Below are positions 41,707 through 47,105 of a stretch of DNA of 47,105 bases, in pieces. Position 1 is the first letter of the stretch; each line of letters starts with the position of its first letter. A program made the translations under genes and the position numbers. Origin of the DNA: Acidobacteriota bacterium (GTDB lineage Bacteria; Acidobacteriota; Polarisedimenticolia; QHYA01); contig QHYA01000062.1 in the NCBI GenBank assembly GCA_003223995.1, forward strand, positions 1 through 47,105. Reading direction: 5' to 3'. The notes beneath the pieces are model-generated. The model saw only the letters and a program-made list of their open reading frames with translations, made no database searches and was not told where the DNA came from.

Positions 41707-43827
41707 CTAGGCCCCGAAGCGGAAGGGGACCAAGGTGGAACGGCCGGGTTCAATGGTGATCGACTTCTCCTGGATCTCGCCGGTCGGCGAGTATTCGACC
41801 CTCAAGCGGTAGGCGCCGGGCGCCAGAGGTCTGTCCAGCATGGGCACCTCGTCGAGGAACCGGTTTCGCAATTCCCCTTTCCGGGAGGCAAAGACGCGGC
41901 AGTTGCTCGGGTAGGCCTGCACCGACAGCTTCCCCATCTCGGGAAGCGGTGGATCGATCCGCAGCGATTTTCCTGGCTCCACGGTCACTTCGATGGGAAA
42001 CCGCAGGAACATGTCATCGTTGACGAGCAGGACCCTCCTGTGACCGGCCGGGAGGGTCAGCTCGTCGCCGGCCATGCCGATCTTCCGGCCGTCCTCCCGA
42101 ACCTCCAGCGGAAAGCCCTTCGGCTCGAAGACGACGCGTCCGTCGGGCAACCTGACGAGCGTGACGGGGCTCACGAGCCGCCGGACGGCATCCGGATCGA
42201 GATCGGCAGGGATGGAGATCGAGGCTGGCTGATGCCCATCAAGCGAGAGGGTGACGACAGCCCCGGCGCAGGGATCCACGCGGATGAGGTCCGGGGTCTT
42301 CCCGCCGGACGCCCCCCCCTTCACTGTGATGAGGGCCCCTTCGGGCACCGACCGCACGGGCACCTCGATGCCCCGGACAGGCTCGAGCTTCAGCGGCAGC
42401 TCGTCGGGAGCGACGGCGGGATCGACGATCGTCTCGGCCGATCGGCAGCCTTTCACCGCTCGCACCTTCCTCGGGCCACGGGCAAGCTCGAGACGCAGGA
42501 TGTCGCTGTCGATGAGGACGCCGTCGAGGAGGAGCTGGCTTCCCGGAGGATCCGTGGTGACATGGATAGCCCGGACCGGCGCGCCGCCTCCGGCTCCCCC
42601 CGCGCCTCCGTCGCGTCCGGATGTCCGTCTTCTCGCACCGCCGAGCTGGCGGGACGCCGGTTCTCCCGGGCCGCCACCTGCTGCGGAGACCTGCTTTCCT
42701 GCCCCGCGGTCCGCCATCATTCCCATTCCGTTGGATGAAACAGGCCGTTGGGCGCCCGCTGGCGGGACTGCCCGCTGAGTTCCCTGCTGACTCGAGAAGA
42801 AACCCGTTCGCCCCGCGCTCCCGCCGGCGCCGTCGAGGAGCGATTGCAGGAGCACAGCGGAGGCGATCACTCCTGCCGCGGCAACGCTTCCCAGCACACC
42901 GAAGAACGTGGCATTCCTGCGCCGGTCCGCCTGCGCCGCCGCCGGCGGCAAGGCGCGGGAGCTTGTCACCGCATCTCGCGCACCTGTCGGCGAAACGAAG
43001 ACGCTTTCCGGTAGGGCCGATCGGAGGGCCAGGCTCATCTCTGCCCCGCTGGAGTGACGTTGGTCCGGATTCTTGCAGAGGGCCTGATGGACCACATCGC
43101 TCACGGCGCGAGGAACCGACGGGTTCAGGCCGTGCAATGGGGGAGGCTCCTCGTTGAGGATCCGGTACATCACAGCGGAGATCGTGTCGCCCTGAAAGGG
43201 GCGCTGCCCGGCGAGCAGCTCGTAGAGAACAACCCCGAGCGAGAAGAGATCGCTCCGGCCGTCGAGCTTCTTGCCAGCGATCTGCTCGGGGGACATGTAG
43301 TTCGGCGTCCCGATGAGCGTCCCATCGGAGGTGAGGGAGGCTTCGGGGTGTTTCGCCAGGCCGAAATCGGTGATCTTGAGGGTCCGCCCCAGGACCAGCA
43401 TCAGGTTCGCAGGTTTCACGTCTCTGTGGACGAGGCCGCTGCGGTGTGCATAGTCGAGAGCCGCGCACGCCTGGATGCCGACATCGACCACCTGCTCCAC
43501 AGCCAGCAACTCCGGAGCGCGGGTGAAGCGGTCAAGCCCGACCCCCTCGATGTACTCCATGGCGATGTAGGGCTTGTCCTGCTCCTCTCCGGCATCGTAG
43601 ATCGTCACGATGCCGGGGTGATGCAGCTTCGCCGCCGCTCGTGCCTCCCGGAGGAACCGCTGGAGAGTCTCGCCCCTCTCTGCAGCCGGCATGGAGCCGG
43701 CTAGCTCGAGCACTTTGATCGCCACGGGCCGGTCGAGGCGGGGGTCGTGGGCCAGAAACACCCTTCCCATTGCCCCTCGCCCTACTTCCCGGGCGATCTC
43801 GAAGCGGCCCAGACGAAGCTGGCTCAT
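41707..43827 (-). CDS. Membrane Ser/Thr protein kinase with PEGA-like extracellular domains
   Basis: 706 residues. The PknB-like kinase domain (about 7-275) has 'VGRGAMGRVFLAHD', Lys in 'PVAIKVLE', 'LVHRDVKPANLML', 'ITDFGLAKHP', 'GTPNYMSPEQIAGKKLDGRSD'. A membrane helix follows ('ATFFGVLGSVAAAGVIASAV', about 310-335), then a Gly/Ala-rich linker and several PEGA-like domains ('IHVTTDPPGSQLLLDGVLIDS', 'VPVRSVPEGALITVKGG', 'GAYRLRVEYSPTGEIQEKSI'). The outer part probably senses envelope or glycan cues. Two secreted proteins with related repeats lie just downstream on the same strand. It has a good sigma-70 promoter. Confidence 0.93.
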   Translation of the reverse strand: MSQLRLGRFEIAREVGRGAMGRVFLAHDPRLDRPVAIKVLELAGSMPAAERGETLQRFLREARAAAKLHHPGIVTIYDAGEEQDKPYIAMEYIEGVGLDRFTRAPELLAVEQVVDVGIQACAALDYAHRSGLVHRDVKPANLMLVLGRTLKITDFGLAKHPEASLTSDGTLIGTPNYMSPEQIAGKKLDGRSDLFSLGVVLYELLAGQRPFQGDTISAVMYRILNEEPPPLHGLNPSVPRAVSDVVHQALCKNPDQRHSSGAEMSLALRSALPESVFVSPTGARDAVTSSRALPPAAAQADRRRNATFFGVLGSVAAAGVIASAVLLQSLLDGAGGSAGRTGFFSSQQGTQRAVPPAGAQRPVSSNGMGMMADRGAGKQVSAAGGGPGEPASRQLGGARRRTSGRDGGAGGAGGGAPVRAIHVTTDPPGSQLLLDGVLIDSDILRLELARGPRKVRAVKGCRSAETIVDPAVAPDELPLKLEPVRGIEVPVRSVPEGALITVKGGASGGKTPDLIRVDPCAGAVVTLSLDGHQPASISIPADLDPDAVRRLVSPVTLVRLPDGRVVFEPKGFPLEVREDGRKIGMAGDELTLPAGHRRVLLVNDDMFLRFPIEVTVEPGKSLRIDPPLPEMGKLSVQAYPSNCRVFASRKGELRNRFLDEVPMLDRPLAPGAYRLRVEYSPTGEIQEKSITIEPGRSTLVPFRFGA

Positions 43828-43874
43828 TCTCGTTGACCGGTGATGAGACCGGAAAACACCACACCGGTACGAAT

Positions 43875-43903
43875 AACATAGTTAGCGCCACGGGGCCAGG
43901 CAA
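43875..43903 (-). promoter_or_regulatory. Sigma-70-type promoter of the Ser/Thr kinase gene
   Basis: Minus-strand TTGCCT (43898-43903) and TATGTT (43875-43880) with a 17-base spacer. Transcription would begin near 43868, about 40 bases before the kinase start at 43827. Confidence 0.55.
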
Positions 43904-43949
43904 TCGGTCTGAGCGGCTGAGCGGGCCTGTCGGTCTGAGCGGCTGAGCG
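43904..43949. repeat. 20-bp direct repeat upstream of the kinase promoter
   Basis: TCGGTCTGAGCGGCTGAGCG occurs at 43904-43923 and 43930-43949 (period 26), immediately upstream of the -35 box. CAATCGG on one side and CCGATTG on the other form an additional inverted pair around the block. It could be a regulator's tandem site or a short duplication. Confidence 0.6.
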
Positions 43950-44058
43950 CCGATTGACCGGGATCGCAGCTACCCCTGCGACCGACGGGCGACGTTTGCT
44001 CCGCGCTCATCGGCGGCGGCCGCAGCCTGGAGCCGTCAGCGGACCGCGTTTCCTGAGA

Positions 44059-44751
44059 TCAGTGGATGGCAGCGTTCCTGAGGAAGCGGTTCAGGTTGCG
44101 ACGCTCCCACAACCGGGCGCGTGCGTAATGACGGAAGAGGGCTTCCCTTTCCTGGAATTCCTTCGAATGGGCCGACCGGCGCCCCCGGCCATCCTTCCGG
44201 ACTCCCAGCGCGGCATGGAGCATCTCGTGATAGACGATGTAGTCGACGAAGTAGTGAGGAACGAAACAGCGGTCGAGGGCGGGATTGATCCGGATCAGGC
44301 CGCGATCCCAGTTGTAGGAGCCGAAGTGAACAGAGCGGCGGCCGGGCCTGGCGCTGCGCGTTCCCCAGGTGATGAATACCTGGAGCTTGTCGCCAAAGTA
44401 CTCCTGGTTCAACCGGTCGTAGACCACCTTGAGGTCAAAGAAACTCCCCTGGTGGTTGATGGTGACGGATCGGCCTGCTGGATCGGCCTTGCCCGCCCGG
44501 TCCAGACCCGTCTCGCGGTAGAGCCTGATGACCTGCCGCCTGAGATCAGGCTCGGGTGTTTGGATGAACCGCGCCAGGGCGCGCAGGACACGGTCGGGGG
44601 CTTCGAGGAACATGCCATGCAGGGTAATTCCCATGGCGTCGCCGCCGTCCTGCCGGGCGAGCACGACTGAGCGCCGGTTGTCGGTCAACCGGAGCCTCAC
44701 CCGACGCGCCGCAGAACGCGATAGGTATCGCTGGAGCTGCTGCTGCCTCAT
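44059..44751 (-). CDS. SprT-like zinc metallopeptidase
   Basis: 230 residues. The zinc motif 'VYHEMLHAALGV' (HExxH) follows the typical 'RINPALDRCFVPHYFVDYIVYHE'; a later His in 'RRSAHSKEFQERE' may be the third ligand. The N-terminal part contains 'YDRLNQEYFGDKLQVFITWG', common to SprT-like proteins. These are related to the eukaryotic DNA-protein-crosslink protease SPRTN, but the bacterial role is uncertain. The gene stands alone, divergent from the transglutaminase-like gene across 363 bases. Confidence 0.85.
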   Translation of the reverse strand: MRQQQLQRYLSRSAARRVRLRLTDNRRSVVLARQDGGDAMGITLHGMFLEAPDRVLRALARFIQTPEPDLRRQVIRLYRETGLDRAGKADPAGRSVTINHQGSFFDLKVVYDRLNQEYFGDKLQVFITWGTRSARPGRRSVHFGSYNWDRGLIRINPALDRCFVPHYFVDYIVYHEMLHAALGVRKDGRGRRSAHSKEFQEREALFRHYARARLWERRNLNRFLRNAAIH

Positions 44752-44994
44752 GCCCCTTCATCGCCCCCGGTTTTCCTGGTTCAGATCTTCCTGTGAGAGG
44801 TGGAACGACCCTCCTCGGAGAGGTGTGATTATCCTCACATGGAGCGCGCCCCGCAAGCATGGCAGGCGACTTTTCGCGTCCACGGGAGGCAGGAGATCGA
44901 CAAATAGCCGTCTCGGAAGCAGACGCCCCCAGATCTTGCGCTGTAGCGAAAATAACACGCCTTTTCGAGTGCTCTCGGTCCAATTGCCAGGCGC

Positions 44995-45023
44995 TTGCCC
45001 GCTGGATGACCCGGCCCTACATT
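44995..45023 (+). promoter_or_regulatory. Possible sigma-70 promoter for the transglutaminase-like gene
   Basis: TTGCCC (44995-45000) and TACATT (45018-45023) with a 17-base spacer, about 90 bases before the start at 45115. This is the only clear signal in the 363-base gap 44752-45114, which otherwise shows no gene. Confidence 0.4.
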
Positions 45024-45114
45024 GTGGGGGCATTAACGGTCGTCTTGCGCGTGCCCGACGCCGTCAACTCCTTTTCCTCGCCGGCCCAGCTGGGACGCGC
45101 ATGGAGCCACTCGC

Positions 45115-46500
45115 TTGAACCCTTCGAGGCTTGCCGCGTTCGCGCTTTGCGCTGTCCTTACGTTTTCACCCTTGGTCGGAGGCCTGCATGGCGGGGCCGA
45201 ACGGAAGAGTGTCTGGACACAGGCCGACCTGCCCGGCGCGCGTGGAACAGAAGAGGCGGCTTGGAAGTCGGTGGCACCCGCAGGAAAAGAGCCCAAGACC
45301 GACGGCGGCTTCTCGATCGAATCCGTCCGGCAGTTGCTCGAAGAGGCCCTCCGTGCATCCGGAGTGTCGAATCAGGAGGAGGTCGGCCGGTATGTGGCAC
45401 TCTTCCGGATGAAAGTGGAGGATATTCTCCAGCGCGCCGCCCGCCCACGTTCTCCCTACCGCCGGGCCCAGCGGCTGCATGCAGCGCTGCATGACAAGAT
45501 CTTTCTCCGGTACTCGGCGGCGGCGACGGGGATTGATTCGGTCCTCGACAGTGAGGAATACAACTGCGTGTCGGCGACGCTGCTCTGGGGAATCGCGGCA
45601 AGGCTTCTCGGACTAGAGGCGAGAGTCGTGGAAGGTCCCAGGCACGTGTTCCTCAGACTCGGGACCGGAAAACGGAATGTGGACATCGAGAGCACATCCG
45701 CCGACGGTTTCGATTTGCGGCGGAATCCGATTCGCTTCCGTCGCTTCATCCTGGCCTACAAGCTGGCAGCCCCCGAGGATCCGGCATCTGCAGACCCGGG
45801 ACGGACTCCCGAGAAGCGCTCCGAGCACGAAGCGGAGGGAGCATCGCGCGAGCTTTACGCCGCCCTGCAAGAAGCGCCTGGAGAGGGCGCCGCCGTCTCG
45901 CTCGAGCAGGGCGTGGCCTTCCTTTGGCACAACACGGCGGAGCGGCATCTGGATCAAGGAGAACCGCTCCAATCTGCCAGGGACTTCCGGGAAGTGTTCC
46001 GCCTGTATCCCGACCTGGCCCGCCGATCCGACGCTCTGGCCGGCTCCCTGGCTCGTGCCTTCCGAATCGAATACGAAGCTGGCCGGTTCGAGACCGCCTA
46101 TCAGATCGCGGCAATCGAGCTAGAGATCTTCGGTGAGAAGACCTCAACGAGAGACAGGTTCCTGGCTGTGGCTTCGAAACGCATCGAGGGGGCCTGCGAG
46201 GCCGGAAGAGCTGCCGAGGCGCAGGAGATCCTGGACAGCTCCCGCGCCCTTCTGTCGGCCCCATCGGATGGAACGAGGTTGGAGAGACAGAACGCTCCTC
46301 GCATCGCCGCGGCCGCCGTAACGACGGGCGACTGGCGGCGCGCACGGGAAATGGCCGAGCGCTTCGCCAGCGTCGAGGCCGACATCGTCGAAGGCGCTCG
46401 CTTCATCGAATGGGTCGAGAGCCGGCAGGTGGATGCTGCCGATCCGGAGCGTCAGACATGCAGGGAGCCGCGGCGGTTCTCGCCCACACCGGTGCGATGA
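45115..46500 (+). CDS. Exported transglutaminase-like and TPR protein
   Basis: 461 residues from TTG 45115, giving a signal peptide (MNPSRLAAFALCAVLTFSPL if initiated with Met). The transglutaminase-like core has Cys in 'EEYNCVSATLLWGIAARLLG' and His in 'VVEGPRHVFLRLG', followed by 'NVDIESTSADG' (possible third residue). The C-terminal half is TPR-like ('QSARDFREVFRLYPDLARR', 'YEAGRFETAYQIAAIELEIFG'). It resembles SirB1-type proteins in the order of core and TPR. Substrate unknown; a periplasmic peptidase or amidase role is conceivable. Confidence 0.78.
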   Translation: MNPSRLAAFALCAVLTFSPLVGGLHGGAERKSVWTQADLPGARGTEEAAWKSVAPAGKEPKTDGGFSIESVRQLLEEALRASGVSNQEEVGRYVALFRMKVEDILQRAARPRSPYRRAQRLHAALHDKIFLRYSAAATGIDSVLDSEEYNCVSATLLWGIAARLLGLEARVVEGPRHVFLRLGTGKRNVDIESTSADGFDLRRNPIRFRRFILAYKLAAPEDPASADPGRTPEKRSEHEAEGASRELYAALQEAPGEGAAVSLEQGVAFLWHNTAERHLDQGEPLQSARDFREVFRLYPDLARRSDALAGSLARAFRIEYEAGRFETAYQIAAIELEIFGEKTSTRDRFLAVASKRIEGACEAGRAAEAQEILDSSRALLSAPSDGTRLERQNAPRIAAAAVTTGDWRRAREMAERFASVEADIVEGARFIEWVESRQVDAADPERQTCREPRRFSPTPVR

Positions 46501-46806
46501 ACGGTCTGCCCTGATGCTTCCGCTGCCGCCCTGGCCTTCACACTTCCGGCGGGGGAATTCAGTCCCCTCGAAGAGGAGTTCGCCCCAGAAGCCCCGGTCG
46601 GCGATGGTGAGCCTCAGGGTCCAGTCGGCTCAACTCCTGCAACCGACGATTCAGTAGTCTTCACGCCGAGGCCGCGAGAATAGGCTGAGGAGTTTCCGAG
46701 ACGCCGACGCGCCAGCTCGACGGCTTCACGCGCCTCGTGCGCGATTCTCTGCTTCTCATGGCGGCTGGATCATTCAGCTCATGAGTCGGCGCCGTGGTAG
46801 TCTCCC
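46501..46806. other. Gap without a supported gene
   Basis: Between the transglutaminase-like gene and the cyclophilin. A short plus-strand ORF (46433-46657) overlaps the previous gene and lacks coding character. A minus-strand stretch near 46550-46620 faintly resembles a transposase ('LTIADRGFWGELLFEG') and may be a remnant. Nothing else was seen. Confidence 0.4.
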
Positions 46807-46863
46807 GGGACAGGATACTGATCACGAAATCTGCACACGGGAGTTTGATCAGTATCCTGTCCC
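46807..46863. repeat. Perfect 18-bp inverted repeat upstream of the cyclophilin gene
   Basis: GGGACAGGATACTGATCA (46807-46824) and its exact complement (46846-46863) flank a 21-base spacer. The right arm ends eight bases before the AGGAG ribosome site of the cyclophilin gene (46871-46875). It could form a strong hairpin in the leader or be the ends of a miniature element. Confidence 0.85.
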
Positions 46864-46879
46864 ACAGGAAAGGAGACGC

Positions 46880-47105
46880 ATGAACATCAACGAGATCGTC
46901 GGCCACGCGAAGGTGGACCGGTCCAACCCCCGATGGAAGACGCAGATCCCGAAGCCCGAGAAGGCGACCTTCACGCCGGGACAGACCTGGCACGCGCTGA
47001 TGAAGACGAACAAGGGAGCGATCCGGCTGCGGCTGATGCCGGAGCTCGCACCGATGCACGTCACCAGCTTCGCCTACCTCGCGAAGCTCGGCTTCTACGA
47101 CGGGC
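46880..47105 (+). CDS. Cyclophilin-type peptidyl-prolyl isomerase, 3'-truncated by window end
   Basis: ATG 46880 has AGGAG five bases upstream. The 75 codons present include 'WHALMKTNKGAIRLRLMPEL' and 'APMHVTSFAYLAKLGFYDG', matching the start of PpiA/PpiB-type cyclophilins ('TNKGTIKLELFPDKAPVTVENF' type). The N-terminal 25 residues ('MNINEIVGHAKVDRSNPRWK') lack a signal peptide, so it is probably cytosolic. The gene continues beyond the window. Confidence 0.85.
   Translation, partial: MNINEIVGHAKVDRSNPRWKTQIPKPEKATFTPGQTWHALMKTNKGAIRLRLMPELAPMHVTSFAYLAKLGFYDG

Noticed and set aside
1..47105. CRISPR arrays, rRNA genes or an origin of replication
   Set aside because: No regularly spaced repeats, rRNA sequence or DnaA-box cluster was seen.

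Overview
High-GC bacterial DNA with densely packed genes. The MglA-type GTPase, several one- and two-component regulators, PEGA-repeat proteins, a Ser/Thr kinase and TPR proteins suggest a soil or sediment lineage such as Acidobacteriota or a relative. That is inferred from gene content alone. The window starts inside one gene and ends inside another.

Layout: (1) 1-8209 holds two coupled cell-surface genes: a DUF11/SdrD-type repeat protein, then a protein with three OmpA-like domains and a predicted outer-membrane beta-barrel. (2) 8508-10623 holds tRNA-Ser(GCT), an IS66-type transposase that appears to lack part of its catalytic core, and a small basic protein. (3) 10714-13904 is a glycosyltransferase/GH130 operon behind a good sigma-70 promoter; the transferase has lost part of its N-terminal domain. 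(4) 13935-17968 holds a YbaK-type deacylase, a 60-residue protein, ClpB and an unknown protein. (5) 17981-22444 holds a metallo-beta-lactamase-fold hydrolase, a polytopic membrane protein and a sulfatase-fold/TPR lipoprotein. (6) 22649-25701 holds a DUF2283 pair, tRNA-Ala(GGC), a coiled-coil protein, a selenocysteine tRNA (selC) and two small membrane proteins. (7) 25792-26850 is a CPBP protease. (8) 26831-35757 is a large signalling locus on the minus strand. (9) 35903-43827 holds an ECF sigma/anti-sigma remnant, PEGA, TPR and NHL-like secreted proteins and a Ser/Thr kinase. (10) 44059-47105 holds a SprT-like peptidase, a transglutaminase-like/TPR protein and a partial cyclophilin.

The most interesting system is region 8. 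A stand-alone DHp (HisKA) protein and an NtrC-type sigma-54 activator precede a consensus sigma-54 promoter (33885-33899). That promoter faces a chain of tightly spaced genes: a small unknown protein, a GAF-PP2C phosphatase, a CheY-like receiver, a 73-residue unknown protein, an MglA-like GTPase fused to a GAF-histidine kinase, a histidine-kinase-like protein with a degenerate ATPase domain, and a STAS anti-anti-sigma-like protein. Four genes share stop/start overlaps. The layout suggests GTPase state, phosphorelay and partner switching joined in one circuit.

Four places look damaged: an apparently missing block in the IS66 transposase, a deletion plus frameshift in the glycosyltransferase, a lost ECF/anti-sigma junction, and a small frameshift near 40170 that joins two genes. 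These may be real mutations or assembly errors.
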